Notes: generated by a model from the sequence alone, not told the origin. Counted from the stretch's first letter, positions 45,153 to 55,310 are shown. The stretch: 64,000 nt of DNA from Candidatus Accumulibacter sp. 66-26 (GCA_001897745.1 MKUH01000025.1:45987-109986), one strand, 5' to 3'. Numbers and translations are program-made.

Positions 45153-47062
45153 TGGCACGCCCCAAGAAAACCATTCCCGTTACCCCTGCCAAAAAAGCCG
45201 CCACGGTCGACGAGTGGATGAGGCAGCAAGCGCAACAGGATCTGCTGCGCTTCATCACTTGCGGCAGCGTTGACGACGGCAAGAGCACGCTCATCGGCCG
45301 CCTGCTGTGGGAATCGCAACAGGTGTTTGACGACCAGTTACGGACCTTGCAGGACGACTCAAAGCGGCACGGTACCCAGGGCAGCGACCTCGATTTCGCC
45401 CTGCTGGTGGATGGGCTGGCCGCCGAGCGCGAGCAGAGCATCACCATCGACGTGGCCTACCGCTTCTTCTCCACCCCTAGGCGCAAGTTCATCGTGGCCG
45501 ACACGCCGGGACACGAGCGATACACCCGCAACATGGTGACCGGCGCATCCACCGCCGACATGGCCGTGCTGCTGACCGACGCCCGCCAAGGCGTGCTTAC
45601 CCAGACCCGGCGGCATGCCTATCTTGCCTCACTGATGGGCATCAGGCATGTGGTATTCGCCATCAACAAGATGGACTTGGTCGAATACCGGAGGGACGTA
45701 TTTGATGCTATCGTCGCCGCATTTGCGTCGATGGCAAAGTCGCTGGGATTCCAATCCATCACCCCCATCCCGTTGTCGGCCCTCAGGGGCGACAACATCA
45801 CCACGCGCGCGGCCCATACCCCCTGGTACCAAGGGCCAACGCTGATGGGTTGCCTCGAAACCATCGAAATCCAGCAACCGACTCAACACAAGACGGCATT
45901 CCCGGTACAGTGGGTGAACCGGCCCAACGCCAGCTTCCGAGGGTTCAGCGGCACCGTCGCTTCGGGTCAGTTTACAGTGGGCGATACCTTACGCGTCACA
46001 GCCTCCGGCCAAACCGCCATTTTGACGCAGATCGTCACAGCCGATGGCAACTTGCCAGCAGTACACCCGGGCGAGGCCGTGACTTTGGTGTTGGACCGCG
46101 AGATCGATGCCTCCCGTGGCGACGTGATCGCCCTGGCCGACCAACCGCTGGAGATGACCGACCAGTTCGAAGCCACGCTGGTGTGGATGCACGACGAACC
46201 GGGACACCTGGGCCGCGCCTACGAACTCAAACTGGCCAACCAGTGGGCCAGCGCCAGCCTCACCAACCTGAAGCATCGGGTCAATGTGAACACCCTGGCG
46301 CACGAATCCTGCAAGCAACTGGCGCTGAACGACATCGCCGTCGCCAACCTAGCACTGAGCAAGCCGCTAGTGTTCGAGCCTTACGCAGAAAACCCAACGC
46401 TGGGCGGCTTCATTCTGGTGGACAAGTTCACGCACGCTACCGTGGCCGCAGGCATGATCCGCCACAACCTGCGCCGAGCGCAGAACGTACACCGCCAGGC
46501 GCTGAGCATCACCCGCGAAGACCGGGAACGACTTAACGGCCACAAAGGCAAGGTCATCTGGTTTACTGGACTATCAGGTTCTGGCAAGTCCACTATCGCT
46601 AACGCACTGGAAACAGAACTCCACGCTCAAGGCAAGCGCACCTACATCCTGGACGGTGACAACATCCGCCAAGGCCTGAACAAAGACTTGGGCTTCACCA
46701 ACGCCGACCGTGTTGAGAACATCCGCCGCGTGGCCGAAGTCGCCAAGTTGATGATGGATGCGGGCCTGATCGTCATGACCGCCTTCATCAGCCCCTTCCG
46801 GGCCGAGCGGGAAATGGCGCGAGAACTTATCGGGGCAGAGGACTTCATCGAGGTTTTCGTGGACGCGCCGCTGGCGGTGTGTGAGCAACGCGACCCGAAA
46901 GGTCTGTACAAGAAGGCACGCAGCGGCCAGTTGCCGAATATGACTGGCGTAAACAGTCCATACGAACCTCCGCTCCAGCCCGACCTCGTCATCAATACCA
47001 ATCAATCTGAGCAAGAAAGTCCAGTATCAGACATCTGCAAGCTGATCTCAAAGCAACGCTAA
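45152..47062 (+). CDS. cysNC: Bifunctional sulfate adenylyltransferase large subunit / APS kinase
   Basis: This 636-residue fusion joins the CysN GTPase (about 1-445) to an APS kinase (about 460-636). The GTPase has [15 protein letters not shown] (G1), [12 protein letters not shown] (G3) and NKMDLVEY (G4). The kinase has a P-loop [38 protein letters not shown] and [11 protein letters not shown], with [22 protein letters not shown] at the end. It therefore makes PAPS, not only APS. The start overlaps the cysD stop by 1 base. It borders the polysaccharide cluster; a role in sulfation of a surface glycan is possible, as for NodQ, though assimilation is the default. Confidence 0.95.
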   Translation: MARPKKTIPVTPAKKAATVDEWMRQQAQQDLLRFITCGSVDDGKSTLIGRLLWESQQVFDDQLRTLQDDSKRHGTQGSDLDFALLVDGLAAEREQSITIDVAYRFFSTPRRKFIVADTPGHERYTRNMVTGASTADMAVLLTDARQGVLTQTRRHAYLASLMGIRHVVFAINKMDLVEYRRDVFDAIVAAFASMAKSLGFQSITPIPLSALRGDNITTRAAHTPWYQGPTLMGCLETIEIQQPTQHKTAFPVQWVNRPNASFRGFSGTVASGQFTVGDTLRVTASGQTAILTQIVTADGNLPAVHPGEAVTLVLDREIDASRGDVIALADQPLEMTDQFEATLVWMHDEPGHLGRAYELKLANQWASASLTNLKHRVNVNTLAHESCKQLALNDIAVANLALSKPLVFEPYAENPTLGGFILVDKFTHATVAAGMIRHNLRRAQNVHRQALSITREDRERLNGHKGKVIWFTGLSGSGKSTIANALETELHAQGKRTYILDGDNIRQGLNKDLGFTNADRVENIRRVAEVAKLMMDAGLIVMTAFISPFRAEREMARELIGAEDFIEVFVDAPLAVCEQRDPKGLYKKARSGQLPNMTGVNSPYEPPLQPDLVINTNQSEQESPVSDICKLISKQR

Positions 47063-47081
47063 GCGTTCAGAAAAATATTAC

Positions 47082-48200
47082 TCAGCACCAACTCGTCATT
47101 AACTCACGATACAAATCCACATAGGATCGAACCATTTGATCTGCGGTGAAATACCGCCAGTACCTCGCTTCGGCCTTAAGCCCCATCTCGGCTGCAGCGC
47201 TGGGGTTCTCCCACAAATATTTCATAGCATTCCGCAATGCTATCGGGTCACTCGGCGGCACCACCAGCCCAGTTTCATCAGCGATATTGATGAACGTTGT
47301 ACCTGTCCCGATTTCGCTGGAAATCATTGGCTTGCCGTACATCGCCCCTTCCAGCAAAGATATGCCGAACGCTTCTGAACGCAAGTGAGAAGGGAAGAGA
47401 ACGCCATAGCATTGCATTAGCAACGCAACTTTGCCCTCATCCGGCAAATGCCCCAAAAAATGGATGTTTCGCAGCCCAAGTTGCGCAGACTGAGCTTTCA
47501 GTTCCTCCTCAATGGGACCAGCACCAACAATTACGATGGGATATCCTGTTCCTCGCGCGGCCTCGATCAAAATATGCAGGCCTTTGTAATAGCGAATAAC
47601 TCCAACAAACAAGAAGAACTTCGGGCCAAATCTATCACGCCAATACGTCAGCTTCTCTGGAGATGGTACAGGATAAGTGGTCTTATCCAACCCAATCGGA
47701 ATCACGTTGACCTTATGTTCGTACTTCGCCAACACATCGCTGGTCGCCAAGTAGTTGGGCGACGTGGCTACGATACGACTCATGTCACCCAAAAACCTCC
47801 ACTTCAGCGGACGGTATAACTTGAGCAGATGCTTTTGTCGAATGATGTCCGAGTGATAAGTCACCACTGTCGGTTTTCTCACCATCGTCGCAAAGTGCAC
47901 CACGTCCATGAATGGCCAAGGAAAGTGGTAATGGATCACATCCGCTTTCTTTGCCAACTGCGCAAAACGCAAAAAAACCGACATAGAAAAGGCGGTTGAG
48001 GCGATTTGCACATCGAGTCTGGCCCGATGCGCCAAATATCCATCTATTTCAACCGTACGCGGCACCCGCTCTGGCGTGAGTGACAGCACATCAGTCCTGA
48101 CACCGAACTTGTTGGCGCCCCTGGCGATCTGGTTGATGACTTGCTCCACCCCCCCCATCGTGTCAGGAAATGACGTTTTGTAGAAATGAAGAACTCTCAT
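47082..48200 (-). CDS. GT4-family glycosyltransferase
   Basis: This is a 372-residue GT-B enzyme. The N-terminal half opens MRVLHFYKTSFPDTMGGVEQ, the usual Gly-rich acceptor loop. The C-terminal half has FFLFVGVIRYYKGLHILIEA, IVIVGAGPIEEEL and SEAFGISLLEGAMYGKPMI, the EX7E-type donor site. The start is set at 48200, with AGGG upstream, instead of an upstream start that gives six extra residues. It is last in the minus-strand polysaccharide operon and ends 20 bases from cysNC, converging. Donor and acceptor are unknown. Confidence 0.88.
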   Translation of the reverse strand: MRVLHFYKTSFPDTMGGVEQVINQIARGANKFGVRTDVLSLTPERVPRTVEIDGYLAHRARLDVQIASTAFSMSVFLRFAQLAKKADVIHYHFPWPFMDVVHFATMVRKPTVVTYHSDIIRQKHLLKLYRPLKWRFLGDMSRIVATSPNYLATSDVLAKYEHKVNVIPIGLDKTTYPVPSPEKLTYWRDRFGPKFFLFVGVIRYYKGLHILIEAARGTGYPIVIVGAGPIEEELKAQSAQLGLRNIHFLGHLPDEGKVALLMQCYGVLFPSHLRSEAFGISLLEGAMYGKPMISSEIGTGTTFINIADETGLVVPPSDPIALRNAMKYLWENPSAAAEMGLKAEARYWRYFTADQMVRSYVDLYRELMTSWC

Positions 48201-48218
48201 AACACCCTGGAATTCCAA

Positions 48219-48974
48219 CTATCCGGCTATTGATTTTAACCACACGGAATATGGCTGCGCCAACCACCACTTCAGTGGCACGCGACCATGGTATTTGCGC
48301 ACCACCGCCATTGCCTCCTGATAGTGGAGACGGCGCAGGGTCTTGGTCTTGGTGGCCTCGTGATCCCGGTTTGCAGCAACGAAGTCATTCACAAAGTGCA
48401 ATGAGCCTATCTGTTTATATAACCGCCACCACAAGTCATAATCCATCGCCATATGCAACTGACCATCCACTCCTCCGACGGACTCCCATGCTGAACGACG
48501 AATAAGTGTTGCCGGCTGAGAAATGATGCAACGCAACGCCAACCTGCTTTCAGCAAACGGCTCCACCCACACCGGAGTTCTCTTCCCCGTTTTTTGCACC
48601 ACGTTCCACGATCGTCCGTACACGGCAGGTGCTTTAGGGTGCGCTTGCAATTCACCAAGTAATTTTGACAAACCGCCGTTTAAAAACCAGTCGTCACTAT
48701 TTAACCAACATACAAAGGGAGCGCTGCCCAGCGCGATGCCTTCGTTAATGGCAAATGCCTGCCCATCATCGGCACCGCTACGCCAACCGGCCAATCGCGA
48801 TTCCCATTTTCGGATAACATCAACGGAGTTATCAGTTGCCCCCCCATCCAGCACAAACACCTCTACGGGAACGTGTTGCTGAAAAATTGATGTCAAAGCA
48901 TCACCAAGAAACCGCCCCTGGTTGAACGACGGCACAGCGATTGTTACCAACGGAGTTATTGGGGGAGTTCTCAT
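48219..48974 (-). CDS. GT2-family glycosyltransferase
   Basis: This is a 251-residue GT-A enzyme. VTIAVPSFNQGRFLGDALTS, VFVLDGGATDNSVDVIRKW and the metal-binding WLNSDDWF (near residue 100) are standard. The acceptor-side segment is GGVDGQLHMAMDYDLWWRLY. It has no membrane helices. It starts after a 1-kb gap holding a broken IS element, so its transcription from the upstream polysaccharide genes may be interrupted; a new promoter would be needed near 49000. It lies 18 bases before the next GT. Confidence 0.88.
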   Translation of the reverse strand: MRTPPITPLVTIAVPSFNQGRFLGDALTSIFQQHVPVEVFVLDGGATDNSVDVIRKWESRLAGWRSGADDGQAFAINEGIALGSAPFVCWLNSDDWFLNGGLSKLLGELQAHPKAPAVYGRSWNVVQKTGKRTPVWVEPFAESRLALRCIISQPATLIRRSAWESVGGVDGQLHMAMDYDLWWRLYKQIGSLHFVNDFVAANRDHEATKTKTLRRLHYQEAMAVVRKYHGRVPLKWWLAQPYSVWLKSIAG

Positions 48975-49235
48975 ATCGACGCAACAGCTTTGGTCAGAAA
49001 TCCTTCATTAGCCTTTACAAAGGCTCCATGCAGCAATGTCTTTCCTGCCATCCAACGCATGCATATGATCCACATTTAGCAGATTGCGCGAGGAGCTATC
49101 GTGCTTTCTAGCGTCAAAGAATCTCCTCCTCAAAACCAGCACGTCCATCACCGTTTCGGTCATTCACGAATAATCCCATTTTACTTATAGTTGCCATTGA
49201 GGCCGTTGAGCCCCCCCCTGTTCTTTTAGCAGTGG
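48975..49235. other. Non-coding gap left of the IS wreck
   Basis: These 260 bases between the GT2 start and the IS3 remnant have no open frame with family features. A run of eight C residues lies around 49208-49216, near the probable IS edge. Since the GT2 gene reads away from here, this stretch must contain its promoter, if any. Confidence 0.4.
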
Positions 49236-49541
49236 TCAGATGTTGAGCGTGTTAGCTGACCTCCGTTGCAAAGCAATGCCACCGAGCGCCATAGGTGACA
49301 CTGATGCACTCCGGGCCGTTATCGCTGCCAAACGCCTGCGACTTGCCGCGCCACTCGATGATTTGATCAAGCGCTCGCACGACCTGTTCGGACGGCAACG
49401 ACAGGCCAATGTCGATCGCGGGGGCTCCCGGTTGCAGTCATCGATGACATTGAACAGCCGGCAACTCTGCCCAAGCCAAGCGGATGGTGATGCCTTGGTG
49501 TTCGACAAGTAGTTGGGCCATCTCCCGCCGGCAAGATGGCT
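49236..49541 (-). pseudogene. Remnant of IS3-family transposase OrfB
   Basis: On the minus strand the start of OrfB (MAQLLVEHQGITIRLAW, from 49521) runs straight into the catalytic region (NVIDDCNRE, then LSLPSEQVVRALDQIIEWRG and SDNGPE), so several hundred bases between are deleted and the frame shifts. The second and third DDE-domain landmarks are partly present. The element cannot make an active transposase. Confidence 0.85.
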
Positions 49542-49808
49542 TCACCACTTTTTTTGTAGCGCCTCCTGAACGATCTCGGCCTTCAAGCGTTCTTCGGCAT
49601 ACATCTTCTTGAGCTGCCGGTTCTAGTCTTAGAGCATCTTCAGGCGAGTCATCCGCGAGGCATCCACGCCCCCGAAGTTGCTACGCCATTTGTAAAACGT
49701 GGCGGAGTTGATGCCGAATTCACGGCAGCGCTCAGGAACTTGGCTGCCGACTTCGACTTGCTTGAGCACAGCAATGATCTGGCTGCCTGAAAAGCGAGAT
49801 GTCTTCAT
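49542..49808 (-). pseudogene. IS3-family OrfA with two in-frame stops
   Basis: Starting at ATG 49808 the frame reads KTSRFSGSQIIAVLKQVEVG and FGINSATFYKWRSNFGG, the helix-turn-helix of IS3-family OrfA. The leucine zipper follows, but it is broken by TAA and TAG codons where LEDEN would be expected (two G-to-T changes). The frame then continues QLKKMYAEERLKAEIVQEAL to a stop. This is an old, decayed copy. Confidence 0.88.
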
Positions 49809-49893
49809 ATAAAACTTCCTCGAGCTGCCGCGCAGAAGATTCTACGTTCAACTACCGATAGTTTCCGGGGGGGATTCCCGACGAACCCCGCCC

Positions 49894-49968
49894 CTATACT
49901 CGCCTGGCAATAGCCGAGCCGGCCATGCCACGCTGGCCGGCAACGTAAATCTTGGCGTACTTGTCCAT
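49894..49968 (-). pseudogene. fcl: N-terminal fragment of GDP-L-fucose synthase
   Basis: Just 5 bases after the gmd stop a frame starts with ATG and reads AKIYVAGQRGMAGSAIARR before a TAG. This matches the NADP-binding N-terminus of Fcl/WcaG (pattern I-x-V-A-G-x-R-G-M-x-G-S-A-I). Only 24 codons remain; the rest is replaced by sequence next to the IS3 remnant. The original order was therefore gmd-fcl, and the GDP-fucose branch has been destroyed here. Confidence 0.85.
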
Positions 49969-49972
49969 TCGC

Positions 49973-51055
49973 TTACTCGCGATAGTCCATGGTCTTGTAC
50001 CCATGCTTCTTCACCAGTTCGTCGCGCTCGGCAGCCTTAAGATCCTCGCGCACCATCTCGGTGACCAGTTCACCAAAAGTAGTTCTGGGGGTCCAACCGA
50101 GCTTCTGCTTGGCCTTGCTGGGGTCGCCCAGCAAAGTTTCGACTTCGGCGGGGCGGAAGTAGCGCGGGTCAACGGCGATAATGCAATTATTGTTGGCGTC
50201 ATAGCCCTTTTCGTCGACACCCAGACCTTCCCAGCGAATAGATATGCCGAGCTCCTTTGCTGCGGCGTTAACAAAGTCTCGCACGCTGTACTGCACGCCG
50301 GTGGCAATGACAAAATCCTCGGGCGTCTCCTGCTGCAGCATCAGCCACTGCATCTCGACGTAGTCCTTGGCATGTCCCCAATCGCGTTTGGAGTCCAAGT
50401 TGCCGAGAAAAAGACAGTCCTGGAGCCCTAACTTGATGCGCGCCAGCGCGCGGGTGATCTTGCGGGTGACGAAGGTCTCGCCGCGATTTGGACTCTCATG
50501 GTTGAACAAGATGCCGTTGCATGCGTATATACCGTAGGCCTCGCGGTAGTTGACGGTGATCCAGTAGGCGTAGAGCTTGGCGACCGCATAGGGGCTGCGC
50601 GGATAGAAAGGGGTTGTCTCCTTCTGCGGAATCTCTTGCACCAAGCCATAAAGCTCGGAGGTCGACGCCTGATAAAAACGGGTCTTTTTTTCGAGACCCA
50701 AAATGCGGATCGCCTCGAGGAGGCGCAGCGCACCCAATGCATCCGAATTTGCGGTGTACTCAGGCTCCTCGAAGGAAACAGCAACATGACTCTGTGCGGC
50801 GAGGTTGTAAATTTCGTCGGGCTGCACCTGCTGGATGATGCGGATGAGGCTCGACGAATCGGTGAGGTCGCCGTGGTGCAGAATGAAGCGTCGCCCCGTC
50901 TCGTGCGGATCTTGGTACAGATGGTCGATACGGTCGGTATTGAACAGCGAAGTGCGGCGCTTGATGCCGTGGACTTCGTAGCCCTTTTCCAATAACAGTT
51001 CAGCCAGATAGGCGCCGTCCTGGCCGGTTACGCCTGTGATGAGTGCTTTCTTCAA
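49973..51055 (-). CDS. gmd: GDP-mannose 4,6-dehydratase
   Basis: Gmd converts GDP-mannose to GDP-4-keto-6-deoxymannose, the precursor of GDP-fucose and GDP-rhamnose. The NADP site is [20 protein letters not shown], the catalytic Thr/Ser-Glu and Tyr-x3-Lys are in [15 protein letters not shown] and [10 protein letters not shown], and [20 protein letters not shown] and the [17 protein letters not shown] segment are diagnostic. The start is the TTG at 51055, which has AAGGGA upstream and gives a family-like MKKALITG; a TTG at 51070 is the alternative. The length is 360. fcl directly downstream is only a fragment. Confidence 0.95.
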   Translation of the reverse strand: MKKALITGVTGQDGAYLAELLLEKGYEVHGIKRRTSLFNTDRIDHLYQDPHETGRRFILHHGDLTDSSSLIRIIQQVQPDEIYNLAAQSHVAVSFEEPEYTANSDALGALRLLEAIRILGLEKKTRFYQASTSELYGLVQEIPQKETTPFYPRSPYAVAKLYAYWITVNYREAYGIYACNGILFNHESPNRGETFVTRKITRALARIKLGLQDCLFLGNLDSKRDWGHAKDYVEMQWLMLQQETPEDFVIATGVQYSVRDFVNAAAKELGISIRWEGLGVDEKGYDANNNCIIAVDPRYFRPAEVETLLGDPSKAKQKLGWTPRTTFGELVTEMVREDLKAAERDELVKKHGYKTMDYRE

Positions 51056-51088
51056 TTGTTTTCCCTTCAAAAAGTAAATTCTCTAAAG

Positions 51089-52111
51089 TCAATTCAAATG
51101 GTTGGTCACATTTTTCAGCCGAACCATTTGCTCGGACACCATTTTCTTGACCATTTCCTCAAAGCTGACAGTTGGCCGCCATTCCAACTGCTTGCGTGCC
51201 TTTGAAGCGTCCGCGAGCGTTTGACCAGACTCAAGCGGACGCACGAGCGCGGGGTCGCTCAACACGCTTTCGCGCCAATCCTTATCCACACAACGGTAGG
51301 CGATCTCGCACAAATCTCTCAAGGTGTGCAGTTCGCCCGTTCCAATCACGAAATCACCCGCGGACTCCTGCTGCAGCATGAGCCACATAGCGCGCACAAA
51401 ATCCCTGGCGTACCCCCAATCCCGCGCAATCTCAAGGTTGCCCAAGGCAAGCTTGCCATGCTGAACGATAGGCCTCCCCATCTCGTTAATGTCCAACGAA
51501 TCTGAAATCCCCAGCGCAGCACAAGCGGCACCATAAGCTACTTTTTGCGTCAGAAAATGCAGTGGCCTACGTTCGCTCTCGTGATTGAACAAAATTCCTG
51601 TCGCGATGTAGAGTCCATAGCTCTCTCGGTAGATTTTCGCCATCTGATGTGCGTAAACCTTTGCCGCCGCATAGGGATTAACCGGATTGAACGGCGTTTG
51701 CTCGTTTTGGGGCGAGACGGCTGCCTGACCGAACATCTCCGAAGACGATGCGTGGTACACCCGACACGCCGGACAATTGTGCCGAACTGCCTCAAAAAGA
51801 CGAATTGCGCCCAAACCGTTGACTTGAAGCGTCTCGGGCGCCCGTGCCCACGATTCGCCCGGGCGTGACTGCGAGGCCAAATTGTAAATTTCGTCGGGCT
51901 TAGCATCCTGAATGGCCGAGGCAATATCCACGCCTTCAGACATATCACCAAACAGAACCTCTATGCGCCCAGCCAAATGGCTCGCGCTGTTCGGCCGATA
52001 CCAGCTTTCCCTGCGAGCCAGACCGAAAACCCGATACCCCTTCTCGAGCAGCCACTCAGCCAGGAAGGATCCATCCTGTCCGGTAATGCCAGTAATCAGC
52101 GCCCTCTTCAT
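51089..52111 (-). CDS. Second GMD-family NAD(P)-dependent sugar dehydratase
   Basis: This 340-residue short-chain dehydrogenase is closely related to Gmd but clearly distinct from its neighbour. The nucleotide site is ITGITGQDGSFLAEWLLEKG, the catalytic part ASSSEMFGQAAVSPQNE with YAAAKVYAHQM, and [20 protein letters not shown] and the RDWGYARDFVRAMWLMLQ segment are GMD-like. It could be a second GDP-mannose 4,6-dehydratase or act on a different GDP-hexose. It starts in overlap (ATGA) with the GT4 gene upstream and lies 33 bases from gmd. Confidence 0.85.
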   Translation of the reverse strand: MKRALITGITGQDGSFLAEWLLEKGYRVFGLARRESWYRPNSASHLAGRIEVLFGDMSEGVDIASAIQDAKPDEIYNLASQSRPGESWARAPETLQVNGLGAIRLFEAVRHNCPACRVYHASSSEMFGQAAVSPQNEQTPFNPVNPYAAAKVYAHQMAKIYRESYGLYIATGILFNHESERRPLHFLTQKVAYGAACAALGISDSLDINEMGRPIVQHGKLALGNLEIARDWGYARDFVRAMWLMLQQESAGDFVIGTGELHTLRDLCEIAYRCVDKDWRESVLSDPALVRPLESGQTLADASKARKQLEWRPTVSFEEMVKKMVSEQMVRLKNVTNHLN

Positions 52112-53277
52112 ATCAACATCCGCCGCTTTGGAGAAGCCATCGCCTCTTCGTAAAGCTGCAGCAATGCTGCAGCGCTGCGCCTCCAGTCAAACAACCCGGC
52201 CTGCTCCTCCGCAACGGCGCTCATTTTCTCTCTTTCTGATCTGTTTGCAGCCAGGCGCAGCATTGCTTGTGCCCAGCCTTCGGTATCCTCCGGGGCGAGT
52301 AGTCTGGCGGCAGTCCCGGCTACTTCTGGAATCGAGCTAGAATTCGAAGCCAACGTCGGCGCACCAAACTGCATCCCTTCCAGCACGGGCAGCCCAAATC
52401 CTTCGAACAGCGACGGATAGAGGTTCGCGTAGCAATTCCGGTAAAGCCAAATAAGCTCCTCATCTGATACATAGCCGGTCATCACAACCTGAGCCTCAAT
52501 TCCCAATTCGTACAAATGCTTCTGAAAATCCTCCATCAACCACCCCTTGCCCCCCGCTAACACCAGCGGCATGGGCGCCCCCCCCAAAGCCAGATAGCGG
52601 GCATACGCTTCGGCGAGACGGCGCTGATTTTTCCTTGGCTCCACCGTCCCGACGTTCAACCAAAAGCCACCGGCAGGTACACCATCAAGCGCCTTTGGCC
52701 GACGCCCCCCGGCTGTCGAATCGGCAAAGCGCGAGCATGGATAGATCACCCGGATGCGCCCCTCCGGAAAGTGAGGAAACACGCGCAGATAATGCGCTTT
52801 CGAAGCCTCGGAAATAGCCACCACCCAATCAGCCGCGATGGCCGAACGAAAAACACCATCAAAACACCCGACTCGGTTTGCCTCCGTTGTCCAGGCTGGC
52901 TCCACCGCAAACCCCATGTCGTAAAAGGTGTAAATTAGTCGGCTCGCCCCCAATTGCATTGGGCACCAGAAATTATTTGCATGAACCACATCCGGGTTTC
53001 CCAGCGAGGACTCTACTTGGTCTCCAAGCCAGTATTTGCGCGCTGCTTCACGAGAAAGATGACGCGGGCCATAATGCGTATCGCGACCTGGATAAGGATT
53101 CAGGATCGGCATTAGGGCATCAAAATAAAAATCACCAAAACTCGGAAAAAGTGAATAACGATGTTCCGGCGCAAGTTCCAGCATCGCTTTAATCAAAGCA
53201 TGTGCGTAATAGCCGCACCCGGCCTTGCCGGAGCCGGTCTGGGAAATATCAAAACCAAGATGCAATGCTTTCCTCAC
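52108..53277 (-). CDS. GT4-family glycosyltransferase (mannosyltransferase-like)
   Basis: This is a 389-residue GT-B enzyme. The donor half has WLNVGTVEPRKNQRRLAEAY, LVLAGGKGWLMEDF, VVMTGYVSDEELIWLYRNC and PSLFEGFGLPVLEGMQFGAP, which resemble mannosyl- and rhamnosyltransferases of O-antigen clusters. It begins with GTG at 53277, 2 bases after the stop of the membrane protein, with GAGG upstream. A link to GDP-mannose-derived sugars made by the adjacent GMD genes is a fair inference. Confidence 0.88.
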   Translation of the reverse strand: MRKALHLGFDISQTGSGKAGCGYYAHALIKAMLELAPEHRYSLFPSFGDFYFDALMPILNPYPGRDTHYGPRHLSREAARKYWLGDQVESSLGNPDVVHANNFWCPMQLGASRLIYTFYDMGFAVEPAWTTEANRVGCFDGVFRSAIAADWVVAISEASKAHYLRVFPHFPEGRIRVIYPCSRFADSTAGGRRPKALDGVPAGGFWLNVGTVEPRKNQRRLAEAYARYLALGGAPMPLVLAGGKGWLMEDFQKHLYELGIEAQVVMTGYVSDEELIWLYRNCYANLYPSLFEGFGLPVLEGMQFGAPTLASNSSSIPEVAGTAARLLAPEDTEGWAQAMLRLAANRSEREKMSAVAEEQAGLFDWRRSAAALLQLYEEAMASPKRRMLI

Positions 53278-53279
53278 GC

Positions 53280-55289
53280 TTAATAAACCTCAATCTCTAT
53301 TTCGTCACCACCCACAAACCAGCGAACATTTTCCTGGACTGGACTGATTACCAGCTTGTATTTTCCAGGAGGCTTCGGAACCTTAAGAAAAAATGCAATT
53401 TTGGCTAGATCGCGAGGATACATCGGCTCAGGAAATGGAGTTCTATCCCCCTCTAGAACCATCTGGTTGTTTTGATCGAACCAACGATAAGCCAAGTTTA
53501 CGAACATACCGGCGCGAAGAGTTCCGTCAGCGGGCCAAACCTCTTCCCCTGTATTTTGAACCGTTACGCGGATTTCCCTGACTTCTCCGGATTTCATGCG
53601 TATCGGCGCATTCACACCGCCGATACGATAGGCCGGCGCCTCAAGCGGTAGAATTTTAGCCAGAGGCAGTACCTCGCGGATTACCAACATCGCTGCGTAG
53701 CCAGCGTATCTCATACTATCCGCCGCGGAAACCGAGCAATCAGAATTACGAATCAGACAAATATTTATCCAATCCCATAATGACCACCTCGGCAGCACCC
53801 ACGTCGAGTCGCTTCGATATATCTCGCTGTAGGACGGCGCACGCAGCGGAGGTTTAACCCGAATACTCTGGAATGGGTTAAAAACCAATAAATCGCCGAC
53901 TTTCGCCACATAAGCCTGTTCCGAGGCCAAGCCGTGAAAGTCGCTAATTTTCTTGTTATCGCTCGGCTCAGTAAATTTGATATCAAAAGAGGAGACCGGT
54001 GTGCCTAGTGAAACGAGAAAAGTTTTGAGGCTATGAGCAATCTCCACACCGCTACCGGGACTTACTCCTACAAGAACGATATTCTGCGACCGACGCGGAG
54101 CCTCAGAATTCGCCTGCAACCACTCGGAAAAAAACCCAACAAACTTATAGTGATTGTTGACAATCAGCTTTTGCGCTAGGACATCAGAAAGCCCCACAGG
54201 AAATAAATTTACACAAAAAAGAAAAACAAATGCCAGCACGGCGCGCCGCGGGATTTTATTAAAGAAAAAGGCCAAAACACCAGCTAAACCAACGACAGAA
54301 AACGCATAGGCCGGCAGAAGATAATAGGTATTGAACATCCTCAGCAGCAGGAAGGCACTTACATAAGCACACGCAGCCAGCATGAATGAGTCATATATCG
54401 AGTAACACTCCGGGCGGCGCAGGATAGAAAAGACACGAAAAACGGCCACTGGAAGCACTATAAAAATGATGAATGGATCGTTGCTTGCGAACAGCGCGAG
54501 AACATTAAAAACCGTAGTGGAATGAAAATCGGAATAGGAGCCGGTTGTATATATATGGCGCCATACTGCATAAGAAGCGATATATACGATACTGATCAGT
54601 AGAATCACCACAACAAAGACAGTAGGCTTTGATTTCTTTGCCCAATACGCGCGAACAATCTCTGACAGGGAGAAAAACAAACCAAATGAAAAAACCAATT
54701 CCTTGTAAAAAAGGGCTAGAAAAAAACCCAAGCCACCGACGATAGCATACATCGTTGTTACAACAACTGCAGAGCCCGCCCTATCTCGCAGCATCAGAAC
54801 ACACCATGTGAATAAAGTCATTAAGATGAGCACATTGAGCTCACCGGCATGCAGCCGAAATACAGCGTTCGCCATCCCCATGGAAAAAATGACGGCCGAC
54901 CAAAGAATAGCCGATGCAAAACCTCCCAACCCCGTCAAAGTTATGCAGAAAAACAACAAACCGCCGCAGATTAAAATTTTTAATGCGTTAATCAAATAAA
55001 ACATCTGCGCCGACGGGCCGAAAAGCTTCGATGCCAATACGTACTCTTGCGCAGTTAGAGGGAAAAATCGCCCCAACTCAGGCGCTATATAAACGCCAAA
55101 TTCTTTTCCTTGGAAGATCGTATGGATGAAATGATGGTCATCAAGCGGGCCTAATCCCGCTGTACCCGCAACCCAGACCATGAGCCCCGCCATGACAGAG
55201 CTGCAATATATTGCTAATTTGCACATATTCGACTTGAGGATGAACGAAAAGTCAGCAGCATTGAGTTTTTTTTGCAGGTCTACGTGCAT
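53280..55289 (-). CDS. Polytopic membrane protein, probable GT-C/Gtr-type glycosyltransferase
   Basis: This 669-residue protein has about eleven membrane helices up to residue 390. The first periplasmic loop has an acidic-His patch (LGPLDDHHFIHTIFQGKEFG), as in GT-C enzymes that use lipid-linked sugars. A soluble C-terminal part ends in an Ig-like beta domain (VRVTVQNTGEEVWPADGTLR, PGKYKLVISPVQENVRWF), a module also found on other glycan enzymes. With the GtrA-like and GtrB-like genes just upstream it forms a likely Gtr side-chain system. Base composition is clearly lower in GC than in the core genome. Confidence 0.75.
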   Translation of the reverse strand: MHVDLQKKLNAADFSFILKSNMCKLAIYCSSVMAGLMVWVAGTAGLGPLDDHHFIHTIFQGKEFGVYIAPELGRFFPLTAQEYVLASKLFGPSAQMFYLINALKILICGGLLFFCITLTGLGGFASAILWSAVIFSMGMANAVFRLHAGELNVLILMTLFTWCVLMLRDRAGSAVVVTTMYAIVGGLGFFLALFYKELVFSFGLFFSLSEIVRAYWAKKSKPTVFVVVILLISIVYIASYAVWRHIYTTGSYSDFHSTTVFNVLALFASNDPFIIFIVLPVAVFRVFSILRRPECYSIYDSFMLAACAYVSAFLLLRMFNTYYLLPAYAFSVVGLAGVLAFFFNKIPRRAVLAFVFLFCVNLFPVGLSDVLAQKLIVNNHYKFVGFFSEWLQANSEAPRRSQNIVLVGVSPGSGVEIAHSLKTFLVSLGTPVSSFDIKFTEPSDNKKISDFHGLASEQAYVAKVGDLLVFNPFQSIRVKPPLRAPSYSEIYRSDSTWVLPRWSLWDWINICLIRNSDCSVSAADSMRYAGYAAMLVIREVLPLAKILPLEAPAYRIGGVNAPIRMKSGEVREIRVTVQNTGEEVWPADGTLRAGMFVNLAYRWFDQNNQMVLEGDRTPFPEPMYPRDLAKIAFFLKVPKPPGKYKLVISPVQENVRWFVGGDEIEIEVY

Positions 55290-55310
55290 TAGGACATTTA
55301 CTATGCATCG

